Shown here piece by piece: positions 1-10,395 of a stretch of DNA of 64,000 bases. Origin of the DNA: Theropithecus gelada (lineage: Eukaryota; Chordata; Mammalia; Primates; Cercopithecidae). The notes below the pieces were generated by a model, which ran no database searches, had not been told where the DNA came from, and saw only the letters and a list, made by a program, of their open reading frames with translations. Position numbers and translations under genes: made by a program. The stretch covers positions 90,735,643 through 90,799,642 of the forward strand of contig NC_037668.1 in NCBI RefSeq assembly GCF_003255815.1, written 5' to 3'. Within the stretch, counting starts at the first letter, position 1, and every line of letters begins with the position of its first letter.

Positions 1-140
1 GGGAGAGAGACACATAAGAAAAATACTCAAATTGCTGAGGGAGCCCAGGGAGGGAAGTAATAAATTCTGGTGGTAATATCTGGCTGGGTTTTGAAGGATT
101 AATAAGAAGTTTTCCTGGTGGGCATACAGAGTTGAGAAGG
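1..140 (-). repeat. L2 LINE fragment (3' region)
   Basis: The run with 'gggttttgaaggattaataag', then 'agttttcctggtgggca', resembles the antisense L2 3' region ('...cttgaaggatgagtaggagttt...'). It is diverged and the left edge is cut by the window. Confidence 0.35.
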
Positions 141-164
141 CAAAACTAATGTATGGTGAGAGAA

Positions 165-368
165 ATCAGGATTGTGGTTGTTTCTAGGGTAGAAGGGGGA
201 TTGATTGGGGAAGGGACAGAGGGGAACTTTCTGGGGTGATGGAAATCTTCAAAGGAATGTGGGTTATATAAGTAGATGCCATTGTTAGAACTGACCACAC
301 TGTGCAATGAAGAGATATGCATTTCACTATATGCAAGGATACCTTCATTAAAAAGAAGAATAAGAAAT
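165..368 (+). repeat. Ancient L1M 3'UTR fragment
   Basis: The order 'ggttgtttctagggtagaag', 'ctttctggggtgatgg', 'aactgaccacactgtgcaat' and a closing A-rich end follows the 3'UTR of old L1M elements. Reading frames across it have no coding support. Confidence 0.45.
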
Positions 369-1065
369 AAAGGATGAATGTATGAATGAATAAGACCAGA
401 AAGGGAAATAGCAGTGTTGTTGTGTATACATAACAGACAAGAGGAATATCCCAGAGAAGAGGAGACAGAAGACTGAATTGAGGGTGTAGATGAGGTAGGA
501 ATGACCAGCATTGTAGGTGCATGGTGCCAGCCCTGGCTGCTTGATAATGCATGGTAATCCAACCCAACTGAGGGCTTCTAACATCCTGATAGGAAGGCAG
601 TCTACTTCCTACCTTCAGGGAGCCTCCATTGCAAAAGCAGGGAGCCTTCTCGTACAGGGAGAGGGAACTTGCTCAGATTAAAGCCCCTGAACACTTGGAG
701 CCACCCATTCCAAGCGGTCCATCTCTGCCTACACCTATAGGAAAGGCTCCATCACTAGGTCTTGCTAACCTTGGCATAGTGGCAAATGTAATCTTCACAC
801 GAGGGCGGCTTGTCCTTGAAAAATTTCTCCAATACATTAAGCACAAGCATTCTTGGTGCATCTGTCAGGCATGGGCACACATCTTTTTGTGGCCTCTCTT
901 ATTTCATGTGTAAGCTTCTGTTACAGACCACAGTGGCAACAAACTCTCCTCTTTCATTTCTGAGCCAGCTTGTGCTGGGATTCCTCTCTGGGCCTCAGAG
1001 GAGTCTAAGTATTGTCTTCCTGTGTCATCTCTTTTAGTCCCTAGAGAGTTTGCTTGCCTGTTTGG
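369..1065. other. Unassigned unique sequence
   Basis: I recognise no repeat or gene here. A 94-codon frame (about 629-913) opens on TTG, not ATG, and resembles no protein I know. Around 660-860 the sequence is less AT-rich than its flanks. Confidence 0.5.
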
Positions 1066-1405
1066 TTTTGTGTTTTTAGAGCAATTTTAGGTTTAGAGAA
1101 AAATTGCACAAGAAGTACAGCATTCACTTACTCTGCTCCCACAGTTTCTTTTATTATTAACTTCTTCCATTAGTGTAGTATATTTGTTACAATTGGTGAA
1201 CCAATACTAATACATTAATATTAACTAAAGTCCAGAGCTTACATTAGAGGTCACTCTCTGTATTGTACAGTTCTATTGGTTTTGACAAATGTACAATGTC
1301 CTGTGTCTGCCATTACATCCCTCCTATTTATCCCTTCCCTCAACCACCCCTGCCACCCCTGTGGCAGCCACTGATCTTTTTAATGTTCCTGTGGTTTTTG
1401 CCGTA
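1066..1405 (-). repeat. L1M 3' end, antisense
   Basis: It opens with 'tttttagagcaattttaggt', the reverse complement of the L1MB/L1MC 3' terminus. It runs through the usual antisense phrases on missing-base variants of 'gttacaattggtgaacc' and 'ggttttgacaaatgta', ending near 'ccactgatctttttaatg'. A non-coding fossil. Confidence 0.65.
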
Positions 1406-1599
1406 GAGGGTTTTAAGTTCTTTGAAAAATTTGACAACCTTTGAAATCATCTGCAGAGATTATTACAATATACAAGCTTTTAAATACATCTGTTTTTGAT
1501 TTTTTAGATTGCATTCTCGAATGTTACAAAGAAAAGGGGAGTATTTGTATTATCCAGTTAATTCGGTGTATAAATAGACATGTATTTGCTTATTCATTC

Positions 1600-1685
1600 A
1601 CTTATTCATTCAACACATCAACAAATATTTGCTGTACCTTTTTCTGTGCCAGGCATTGCACTGTACCAAAGTCAAATAAGATAAT
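1600..1685 (-). repeat. L2 3' terminus, antisense
   Basis: 'ttcattcaacacatcaac' followed by 'aaatatttgctgtacc' and 'gtgccaggcattgcactg' matches the antisense L2 tail ('ttcattcaacaaatatttattgag...gtgccaggcac'). Confidence 0.45.
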
Positions 1686-1744
1686 TCACTCTGGAGCCAA
1701 TAGCATGCAATGGAAGAAGTAAGTACCTAATATTAAGAAGAATG

Positions 1745-2020
1745 ATCCCTGACGTTCATTGCACACTTACTATGTGCTACATAACCCTAATAACTTTTAG
1801 TTGCATTATCATTATCTGGGCTTGTTTGCCCTGAGTACAGTCCATGGCCCAGCTTGTACCACTTTGTGTTCTGGGTGTTCATGTATCTCTCACTTTACAC
1901 TAGCATTTCTCATACACGTGTAATGCTCACACCGAAAAATCTTTAGGAGGGAGATATGATTATTCCCATTTCAGACTCAAGGCAACTAGTCAACTTGTCA
2001 AAAGGCTCACAGCTAATAAA
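1745..2020 (+). repeat. MIR SINE split by an inserted 90-bp block
   Basis: The MIR body starts near 'gcacacttactatgtgcta', stops around 1815, and resumes at 1917 with 'taatgctcacaccg...attattcccatttcagac...ctcacagctaataaatg'. About 100 bases between the halves are not MIR and include the 1827-1916 copy of a direct repeat. Confidence 0.6.
1827..1916. repeat. 90-bp direct repeat, copy 1
   Basis: Identical to 2021-2110 apart from one A/G difference at 1839/2033. The copy lies inside a MIR, so it is probably the inserted one. The spacing between copies is 194 bases start to start; the 104 bases between them are not repeated. Confidence 0.95.
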
Positions 2021-2110
2021 TGCCCTGAGTACGGTCCATGGCCCAGCTTGTACCACTTTGTGTTCTGGGTGTTCATGTATCTCTCACTTTACACTAGCAT
2101 TTCTCATACA
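2021..2110. repeat. 90-bp direct repeat, copy 2
   Basis: Partner of 1827-1916, about 99% identical. It begins 'tgccctgagtacggtcc' and ends 'catttctcataca'. Flanks of the two copies differ on the outer side, so this is not a simple tandem unit. Confidence 0.95.
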
Positions 2111-2369
2111 ATTTCTCCATATTCATTCATTCTCTATATGTTATTTTCTTTCATCACTTTCTCTGATTCAGCTCATTTTTTGTTTGCATAGCCCTAAAGA
2201 ATAATATTCCAGCAATAATGAGCATGAAGAATTAGTTATATATTTTTTCTAATACATACTAAAAGAAATACTTAGTTACTTAAATAAAAAAACTGATGGC
2301 TATGCTGTCTCTAACCATCTCACCACCACCAGAGATACACACACAACACTTAGGGAAAACCGACTTTAG
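2111..2369. other. Unassigned AT-rich sequence
   Basis: Unique, AT-rich sequence with no repeat or reading frame that I recognise. Confidence 0.4.
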
Positions 2370-2445
2370 GCTGAAACTTCAGATCCCCAGAACCCAGCAC
2401 AGCTGTTGGCACACAGCGCGTGCTCAATAAATGTTCAAGTAAATG
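2370..2445 (+). repeat. L2 3' terminus
   Basis: 'ccccagaacccagcacagct', 'ttggcacacagcgcgtgctc' and 'aataaatgttcaagtaaatg' form the standard L2 3' tail in sense orientation. Confidence 0.6.
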
Positions 2446-2949
2446 AAACAGAGAGTGAGTAAATGAGCGGGATTTCGGAGACAGTATCTAGACTTCCATC
2501 AAAGTTTTTCTGATGCTTATGGAATTGGTGGCCATGGAGCTAGAGCATAATAGGAAATTGTGTGTTTTAATGACACCGCTAGTCCTAGACTGGGGTGTAG
2601 TGGTCATTGGGTGAGAGCCTGCCCTCAAGAGAGGAATAGGCAACTATCCACAAAGAGTGTGCAGGCAGGACAGCCTCTCTGAGAAGAACCCATGGAGGCC
2701 ACTGGCAGGTTCCCAAACGGCATGAATTTGAGGGACCCTGGAAGGCCATCTGTCCCCACTGATGAGGAGTCCATTCCTTAGTGGGATGCATTGCCTTCTA
2801 CCTTTTAAACCGCAGATGTCTCTAATTCCTTTAAAATAAACTGGTCTTCGATTGTCCCAAGGTAAGGCCCCTTTGTGGATGTTCTGAGGAAATCTTACTG
2901 AACACAGACTCACTCACTTCTCAATTTTGTTTAGGGCTGGCAAACAAGG
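2446..2949. other. Unassigned sequence with an exon-like segment
   Basis: No repeat recognised. At 2816-2861 a 46-base segment is bounded by an acceptor-like tract ('ttctaccttttaaaccgcag') and a strong donor ('cccaag|gtaagg'). Such pairs occur by chance, and no coding or transcript evidence is visible. Confidence 0.3.
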
Positions 2950-3175
2950 AAAAAGGAAGAGAACATTTATGGAGTGCCAGGAACTGTGCCAGACATTGTG
3001 ACCATTTTTTAATGCCTTAGTTCATTTAATCCTTACAGCAGCCCAACTTAATGTTAGAGGTGAGGAGGCCCAGGCTCGAGAAGCTTAAATGACTGGTCCG
3101 AGGTCATTCCAGCCCCAAGTTGGTGGAGCTAGGATTTGAACATAAGGCTTAGTTCTTTCTGCTATACATCCCACC
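2950..3175 (+). repeat. MIR SINE
   Basis: Follows the MIR consensus in order: 'acatttatggagtgccagga', 'ttagttcatttaatcctta', 'ggtgaggaggcccaggctcg', 'gtggagctaggatttgaaca'. Nearly full length. Confidence 0.75.
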
Positions 3176-3269
3176 AGTTCTTTTTTAGCCTATGTAAGTA
3201 AACACCTTCCATGTCTACAATGGCAGAAAGCCCTGAACTTTAGTGAGTCCCACATGCTCCCCATTTATA

Positions 3270-3355
3270 GAGAGATTGGATAAAGCAAGTAAAGTACTTA
3301 ACTCATTGCCTGGTACACAGAATGTGCTCAATATATGGTTTGATTATTAATAATC
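3270..3355 (-). repeat. MIR fragment, antisense
   Basis: 'cattgcctggtacacagaat' and 'gtgctcaatatatggtttg' match the antisense MIR 5' part. Confidence 0.45.
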
Positions 3356-3629
3356 TCAGCTATGTTAGTGGCATGGGAATACAAACTGAGGTAATTATAG
3401 GGAAACCTTGGGCTCAGAGTAAATGTCATTAAGTAATAAGTATCATTTTCTTAGCCTTCAGTTAAGTAGCCCATTTAAAAGACATTGGCTGTTACTCTCA
3501 ATGAGATGGGTGCTGCCGAAGGGGTTGAGCAGAACAGTAGATTGATTTATATTATGAAAGAATCACTTTTGGCTTTTGTGTTGACACTAGGAGGAAGGGT
3601 AAGCTCAGGAAGACCTAGCAGGTGCTATT
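3356..3629. other. Unassigned sequence
   Basis: Unique sequence; no repeat, RNA gene or supported reading frame seen. Confidence 0.4.
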
Positions 3630-3815
3630 TATTACAAGAGAGGCAAGAGATGATGGGGGTTCACAACAGCATGGTAGCAGGGCAGGAGGTGAGAAGTGGT
3701 CAGCTTCCGGTTAGACTCTGAAGGTAAAACCGAATGGATTTCCTGATGCTCTGAATATGGATGTCAGGAAAAGGAGATGCCAAGAATGGCTCCCAGGTTC
3801 ATGGCCTGAAAATCA
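3630..3815 (-). repeat. L2 LINE, 3' region antisense
   Basis: 'gcaagagatgatgggggttc', 'gaggtgagaagtggtcagct', 'tctgaaggtaaaaccgaatg' and 'gaatggctcccaggttcatg' follow the antisense L2 3' region in order. Confidence 0.6.
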
Positions 3816-5590
3816 AATTGCTGTCAGCCACCTCCCTTCCTTCAATAAATACGTATTGAGGGAGAAATCTAGTCATTCTTTCCTTAGGAGCCAGAGATCC
3901 AAAGAGTCTCCTGGTAGAGTCACTGCCTGGAAAGAAGTGCCATGGTGGCCTTACACAAAAGAGATGCCTTGGCCTGAAGAGCAGAAACCCTGAAGAATGG
4001 TAAGACAGGGATGAGAATTGAGACAGCTCCTAACCAACATTGTCCTGGGGCCCCAGCCACCCTCTGCCTTTCCTCCCGGTATTTATCAGTCCTGCCCTGG
4101 GGCAAGCTCCCGCCCTTACCCCCAGTGTGTAGAGAATACCTGGGCCTGATCCTTATGTATATACATTTAGGAAGTATTTTCTCTGTAACAGTCTCACTTG
4201 GAGTGTTTTGCAGGTCCAGGCACTTGGAAAGCAATGCCTGTTTCCCGAGGGCAGCAGGAGTTTTCTTTCCTGACTTTATTTCCAGCCTGCTTCTTTCCAG
4301 ATGAATCTGGTGAACATATTCAGGCTCACGCAGAGGAGGAAGCTTTCTGAGGAAAGGGCAGGCAGCCGGCAAACTCCAGCTGGTGAACTGTTTGCGGTAA
4401 CTCTATTTTTAATATACATTGCTGACCCTAATGATGGTCTATTGAGATGAGGGCAAGAAATGTCTGATCAAGTGGAGATTAATTTTTGACTCTGTCGCCC
4501 AGAATGCATGAAAATGCACTCCTTTTTCTATTTAGACTCCCAGGATGCTTTGATTGATTGACTAGTTTACAAATGAAGGTGATAAAATTAGGTTGAAGAC
4601 CACATACATTTCTTAAAATGAGGCTGGCTGGTCGTGGAGACAATGAGGTTTGGACAGATTGTATTGCTGGTTTAGGCAATCTTCTGAGCATGTCAAGATT
4701 TATAGACCTGTACTGTAATGTTACAATTGCAGCTCACTGATATAGGTTTCTTTTCAAATTCTTTCCCATTTTATTTGAAAAAGGCCATTAGAGAGTTATA
4801 GACTATTGAAAAAGCTTTTTCTTTGCTAACCCTTAATAAACTCTTCCAAACAAGGACTACTGCATTTTTATATTAAATTTAGACCAAAATCTATACAACA
4901 TGCTATCCCAGGTTGGATAATTTGATTATTATTATCTAAATGGAGTTATGGTTCATATTGGTTTGCAGTAATGTACATAGTAAATAAAATGTAAGTTGAG
5001 ATTTGTATAAGATCACAGGACACTGAGTTTTCTTGTTGTTGTTTTTTCTGTAAGCCCTTCTTTGGGGGAATTTCAGCCAATTTTCCCTGAGATGAGAAAT
5101 TAGAAAGAAAAAAAAAAAGAGGTTCTAGTGGTGAAATTAATGCTGCATAGTACTAAAAACAAATTGCTATTAATATTTACTTGTTTTCATTGTCATAAAG
5201 AAAGCTACAATGTCTTAGGAGTTACCCAACTAATAAGATTTACCAAGGGGACCAAAAAAGCATGAGAAAATACTCAGCAGAATTAGAAACAATTATTCCA
5301 TTGTAAGTTATGATGTGAGAAATAATAGATGAGACTCTGAAGTTATTTATGAATTAGTCAATTCTGTTTCATACATTTTTGCCATCAAAATAACTTATGA
5401 AATCATTTTCCAGGCCCATAGCATTTTATGAGAGTTCTGTACTTGCTTAAAGATTTTCTTCTAGGGCTTTCTGCAACTACTCTGAATTCTTCGGCGATGC
5501 TCAGATTTTTTACCTGTTTTCCAACTCTGAGGTCAAACCACTGGCAGTGCCAGAACCTTCCCTGAAGTCAGCAGGCTGGAGCTGCATAGT
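3816..5590. other. Unassigned unique sequence, about 1.8 kb without transposons
   Basis: No repeat recognised. A 150-codon minus-strand frame at 3920-4372 starts with TTG and has no family resemblance. From 4380 on it is AT-rich, with short homeodomain-like ATTA words typical of AT-rich intergenic DNA. Confidence 0.45.
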
Positions 5591-5593
5591 ATA

Positions 5594-5638
5594 CAGAGAG
5601 GTTCTAAGCATTTTATGAACCTCTCTGTTCATAAAATG
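5594..5638. repeat. Overlapping perfect inverted repeats
   Basis: Two perfect hairpins share an arm. 'cagagaggttc' (5594-5604) pairs with 'gaacctctctg' (5617-5627). 'cattttatgaac' (5609-5620) pairs with 'gttcataaaatg' (5627-5638). They cannot form together. Confidence 0.9.
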
Positions 5639-5639
5639 A

Positions 5640-5663
5640 ACCCCAAGAGGGACCCCAAGAGGG
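5640..5663. repeat. 12-bp tandem duplication
   Basis: 'accccaagaggg' occurs twice back to back, right after the inverted repeats. Confidence 0.95.
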
Positions 5664-5694
5664 TGGAAAGTGTCAAATACAGTGATGGGGATGA

Positions 5695-5775
5695 GGGGCT
5701 CAGCTAGGGCCTGGCACTCAGTCGGTGCTCAGGAGGTTATGACAACTATTGCCATTACTAATATTATTTTCACCA
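5695..5775 (-). repeat. MIR fragment, antisense
   Basis: 'ggcctggcactcagtcggtg' and 'ctcaggaggttatgacaact' resemble the antisense MIR 5' end. Diverged. Confidence 0.4.
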
Positions 5776-5799
5776 TGCTGCTTCTTTTTAGGGGGCAGG

Positions 5800-5890
5800 A
5801 TTAGCACAGCATGAGTCCAAAAATCTAGACTGTTGCTAACACATTGTATGACCTTGAGTAACTCCTTTACTATCTCTGTTTCTCTGTCCT
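5800..5890 (-). repeat. MIR fragment, antisense
   Basis: 'attgtatgaccttgagtaac' then 'tcctttactatctctgtttc' matches the MIR core read antisense. Since it follows a MIR 5' part in the wrong order, it is a second insertion. Confidence 0.45.
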
Positions 5891-6850
5891 TAGGATGCTC
5901 AGCTACTTCCAGGGGCCGTTGTCTCAGGAGTCAAATGAACTAACAGACACAAATGCTCTTTGAGGAGTACAGAGTGCCGTAGGAACATCACTAGTCCTTT
6001 TAAAATCATTTCCAGGTATCTGCTCTCTGGCCCTTTTAAAAGAGGAAAGTGGACCAGTGTGAACAGTCAGTAAGCCTGAGGGGGACCTTCTCTAACTGCC
6101 AAGGGCAGTTTACAAGGAGGGTTGCCAGTGTGAGCGAAAGGATTTAAGGGGGCTTAGAGTCAAGCGATTTGAGAACCCAGCAGTGCACCAGACTGCTGCC
6201 CCTGATTTAGTTTAGAAGTGGATGAACTTTGAAATGCAGAACATCATTTCTGCAGAAGGTCGTCATATTTCTTGATGATTTACACGAAGAAGTCTGGGAC
6301 TGTGCCGGGTTCGTTTTAGATCCTCCAGTGCCAAGAGAAAATATGCTGATGGAAGGGATAGTGCCTGGGTGGCTGGTAGAGACTCTAAGTGCCAGAAGAA
6401 ATGGCAGATATGGGCTGAGTCACTCTCAGAGAAGGTGCTGATGGCATCTTCAGGCCTACTCAGTGTCTTTCTGGAACACTTTGCAGTGTGGGATTTTGGA
6501 TAGAAGGGTGCCTCAACTGACTTTTATCTTTCTTAAGCACCTGGCAGAAATATTCGTTTAGGCTGCAGCTGGGAGACAGTGGAGCTTCCACAGAGGTGGC
6601 TGCCTTAGGAAGAAGTCCTGCCCGTCATCCTTTGCTGTGGAGGTCCCACATGTAGCCTGCCTGTTCTCAGGAAATGGTCTGCAGCCGAACCTCAGGACAA
6701 AATATTAAAAAGCTGCCTCTGGTTGCCACTTCTCAAATATATTCACATATTAATATTTTAAGGGTTCAAAGACAGTGCCAGTTTTCTCAATGACATTCTG
6801 TAATTTAATTAAATATTTCATTTATGTGTAAGAAAATACTTTTTTGGTTC
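5891..6850. other. Unassigned sequence
   Basis: No repeat or supported gene. A 70-codon frame at 6229-6441 resembles nothing I know. Confidence 0.4.
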
Positions 6851-6902
6851 CTTTTCCTTTTCTTTCTTTCTTTCCTTTTTCTTTTCTTTTCTTTTTCTTT
6901 TT
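6851..6902. repeat. Pyrimidine-rich (CTTT)n tract
   Basis: Imperfect C/T tract formed by expansion at the poly(A) tail (seen as T) of the adjoining antisense Alu. Confidence 0.85.
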
Positions 6903-7240
6903 CTTTTTTTTTTTTTTTTTTGAGGTAGGGTCTCACTCTGTTGCCTAGGCTGGAGTTCAGTAGCATGATCATGGCACACTGCAGCCTTGACCTCCCAGGC
7001 TTAAGCTATCCTCCTGCCTCAGCCTCCTGAGTAGCTGGGACTACAGGCATGCACTGCCATGCCTGGCTAATTATTTTCTTTTCTTTTCTTTCTTTTCTTC
7101 TTTTTTTATTTTTATTTTTTTGTAGAGACAGGATCTCGCTATGTTGCCTAGGCTGGTCTTGAACTCCTGGGCTCAAGTGGTCCTCCTACCTCGCCTCTCA
7201 AAGTGCTGGGATTATAGGCATGAACCACTGGGTTCAGCCC
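6903..7240 (-). mobile_element. Alu (AluJ-like), antisense, with internal T/C expansion
   Basis: A dimeric Alu in antisense, from the poly(T) to 'accactgggttcagcc'. Diverged positions and 'ctcaggcttaagctatcctc' style text suggest AluJ. The A-rich linker between monomers has grown into a C/T tract at about 7073-7122. Confidence 0.9.
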
Positions 7241-7247
7241 TTTTTTT

Positions 7248-8679
7248 CTTTTGAACCCATGGGTCATAATGAAACTATTCTCACTTTAAATGAAAAGAAA
7301 GACAAAGGCTGTCTACATTTTTATTTGTCATGGACTGACTCTTATGGAAAGAAGGCTGCCGTCACTGCAGTGTAGACAATATAGAATCCCACCTGGCAAA
7401 GGCTGGGCAACTGAGGGAAATCATGTTGAATGGGAGGGGACTAAGTCCAGGCCTCCAGTGGCCGCAAACCTGGTGGGCTGAGGGCTCTGGAAATGTGGGT
7501 GGGAGAGAGGCAGGGGGTCATCAACCCTCTGGGGGTCCTCCCACCAATTGTCCCAGCAGGTGGAACACATCTAATGTGGTGTCTGCCACATTTCCCATGT
7601 TGGAGGAAAGTAGCTGTTTCCTTCTTACTCCATCACCCTTCAAATTCTCCTGCTGGATACAGTGACGCCATCAATTGCAGTGATAGGAGACGGTACCTTC
7701 CACTCTGGCATGATGTCATTAGCCTATTGGTAATCTTTCTAAATGTTTGCCAGAAAGATATGAAATCTTAGCAACAGAGGTATTTAAAGGTTTGGATAAG
7801 TTTGAAACACAGCGATTTTTCAATTTTATAAGCTAACCAATCCAGGGGCCTGTTAGTCTACAAGTGTCTGCCATCTTTCTTGGGTGTCAGAGAAAATCGA
7901 GTGACGGATCACTTTTCGGTGTCACTGCTCGAGACTGGTGACAATCAGTGAAATGATTGTGTCTGCCTCTACACATATCTGTAATTGATTGCCTAAACCC
8001 TACGACTCTCTTTCCCAGTTGATATGATGGAACATTGGAGTGAAATCACTCTCGATGAGGAGGAGCCAGGTCCATTTGTTATTTACTTCCCTGCCTGCTT
8101 CTTTCTCCCCATCCGGTGCCAATTGTCCCACAAGAGCACATTATGGTAATCAGCCAGAATGTATGTATAGGAATCAATCAAGGTGAGAGCCGTCACAAGA
8201 GTTATGACATTACAAAGTCTGTTTGTAACTTTTGATTTATGGAAGATTTTCCATTTTATAAATTGGGAGTGAGGCATGTTGGGATGGCTTAACCCTTAAA
8301 TTCCCCTACAAGGAATATGCATCAGGCATTAAAGCTAATAGACAATAGGGCATTTAATTATCTAGTGCCTGTAAATAACTGGAGTTCTTGTATGTTTGGC
8401 TTGTAACTTTAGAAATACTCTCCCACTCTCTGAGCACACTCCCTGTTCTTCCTGCAAAATTAGCTCATATTCTGGAGAGTAAAGACATGACAAACTGCTA
8501 CTTAGGACTGATCCCCACACACAATGCTTGCTTCTGCCATGAGTCTGAGAGTCAACCATGCGACAGCAGTATTTCTGGGGAACTTTCCTGATTGTCACTC
8601 TCAGAGAGGGTGACTCAGGGAAAAAACTCCACAGACGCCAAATCTGAGGCCTATAAGAGACTTGGCATGATAGTCTCAC
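7248..8679. other. Repeat-free block of about 1.4 kb, candidate conserved non-coding sequence
   Basis: No transposon seen. 7880-8280 in particular is non-repetitive, of mixed composition, and carries words typical of developmental enhancers ('ctgtaattgattgcctaaa', 'tatggtaatcagcc'). Reading frames at 7290-7771 lack family resemblance. Regulatory function is inference only. Confidence 0.3.
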
Positions 8680-8958
8680 CCCTTTCTAATTTTTTTTGTT
8701 TATGTTTTTGAGATGGAGCCTTGCTCTGTCACCCAGGCTGGAGTGCAACGGCATGATCTCGGCTCACTGCAACCTCCACATCCCGGCTTCAAGAGATTCT
8801 CCTGCCTCGGCCTTCCGAGTAGCTGGGATTACAGGTACCCGCCACCATGCCCGGCTAATTTTTGTATTTTTTAATAGAGACGGGACTTCATGATGTTGGT
8901 CAGCCTGGTCTCAAACTCCTGACCTCAGGTGATCCACCCGCCTCGGCCCTTTCTAATT
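8680..8958 (-). mobile_element. 5'-truncated AluS, antisense, with 12-bp target-site duplication
   Basis: The Alu body stops at 'cacccgcctcgg', about 40 bases short of the Alu 5' end. It is flanked by direct repeats 'ccctttctaatt' at 8680-8691 and 8947-8958, so the truncation happened at insertion. Confidence 0.95.
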
Positions 8959-9159
8959 CTTTACAGAATTGCTGAAGACAAGGGCAAAGGCGGATTCAAG
9001 CCGTTTTTCCAACATGGACAAAGCAGTATATAGTGTTTCGTTACTAACTGCTCCTCTTTCTTAGGCTCAGCAGCTATCACGATCATAATAATCTTTATGA
9101 TCTTTAAACGAGGCCAGAAATAAGTTGCTATTGTCAGCTGATCATGTTAAAATGTAGAC

Positions 9160-9340
9160 ATTTCATGTTCATCTAGTGTGTCAGTCATGACAACCATTTC
9201 ACAAAGTGTGTGGGGCTCGTATTGACAGTCCCATTTTGCAGTCGTGGAAATAGAACCAAAAGTTGGAAAGTCCTTATCCAAGAGCATACTGCTGTTATCC
9301 ATAGCACAGGACTTGGGGGTAGGCAGGGGGTGTGGGGCAG
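9160..9340 (+). repeat. Possible MIR/MIR3 fragment
   Basis: 'cccattttgcagtcgtggaa' followed by 'agagcatactgctgttatcc' is only a faint MIR-like pattern. Confidence 0.25.
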
Positions 9341-10224
9341 GCCTCCTGACTCCTTGTCCAGTACTTTTTTGTTTAATTGGATTTAATTTGTATTTGGGGT
9401 ACTCATCACATGCAGACCACAGTGCCAGATGTGCTTCCTTCTTACCCCAGTTGCTGATGGCCAACTATCCCCCAAGTCATGAAAGGCCACCCAGCTGTGA
9501 GTTTTAGCTTCTGTCATTCTGTCTCAGTAACTCCCTGACCTCCTTTACAGAACAAGCCTCTCTGCATTGCTGGGGCATTGTGGGAAGAAGAATAAGACAT
9601 GGTTTCCCCTGCTGAGAATGAGCTCGGGGAGGAAAAATATTTGTCCTGTTTCAAGGTCGCTGGATCTGCATTTGCCTGGCTATCTGAACATATTATCTTG
9701 TATAGAACTAAAGTTCTGTTTCCTTTTTTATTAGCATGGTGGACCTATTCTGCTTAAGCTCTTTTTTTTTTTTTTTTTCCTAATGTGAATCTTAAACCTA
9801 ATAAGAATGCAGATCCCAGCAGACCTACTCTCTCTCTTATAATCTATTAGGAACGTGAGATTGCCATCTCTGGAAAACTTAAAAAACCATTTAAAAACAA
9901 AAAGATGAATAAATGAAAATGTTATGAACCTGGAAATGTTAATTAAGCCATTCTCAAAGAACAGGCTTTCCAGCCCAGATTAAAACATCCCATCACTTTT
10001 AAATAGTTAACATCTTTCTCCTTGAAATAAGTCCAAATTAAGGACAAAATCATTATAAAAAGAAATAGTAAAGGGACCAGAAAATGGTGTTAAGAATTTG
10101 GCTATCAACTGAATACTCAAGTTAGAGCAAACCACGAAGGCCAAAGCCATAAAGTGAAGTCTATTTCCAGACATACTGTAGTTATTGCCAAGCAATAGTC
10201 TGGGTACCTTGACGTAGATTCATA
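9341..10224. other. Unassigned sequence
   Basis: Mostly unique and AT-rich, with a poly(T) tract at 9761-9778 not attached to a recognisable element. Around 9790-9850 there is a faint MER5-like flavour, too weak to call. Confidence 0.35.
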
Positions 10225-10395
10225 GAACATAGAGGCTCACAGATCATCCTGTTGAATCCTTTCACTTTTTGAGACTAGAGAACTGAGACTTAGAGAGGGT
10301 AAGTCATTTTCTTGAAGTCATTTAATAGAGTTGAGGCTAGAACCTAAAACTCTAGACTCCCAATCCAGTGCTCTTTCCACTGCATACACAGCCCC
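10225..10395 (+). repeat. MIR SINE, 3' two thirds
   Basis: 'gagaactgagacttagagag', 'ggtaagtcattttcttgaag' and 'ccagtgctctttccactgca' follow MIR. Confidence 0.6.

Noticed and set aside
629..913. 94-codon frame as a small gene
   Set aside because: Starts with TTG, no family resemblance, no splice or promoter context.
3920..4372. 150-codon minus-strand frame
   Set aside because: Opens with TTG, not ATG; amphipathic mix without domain; overlaps a 97-codon frame on the other strand.
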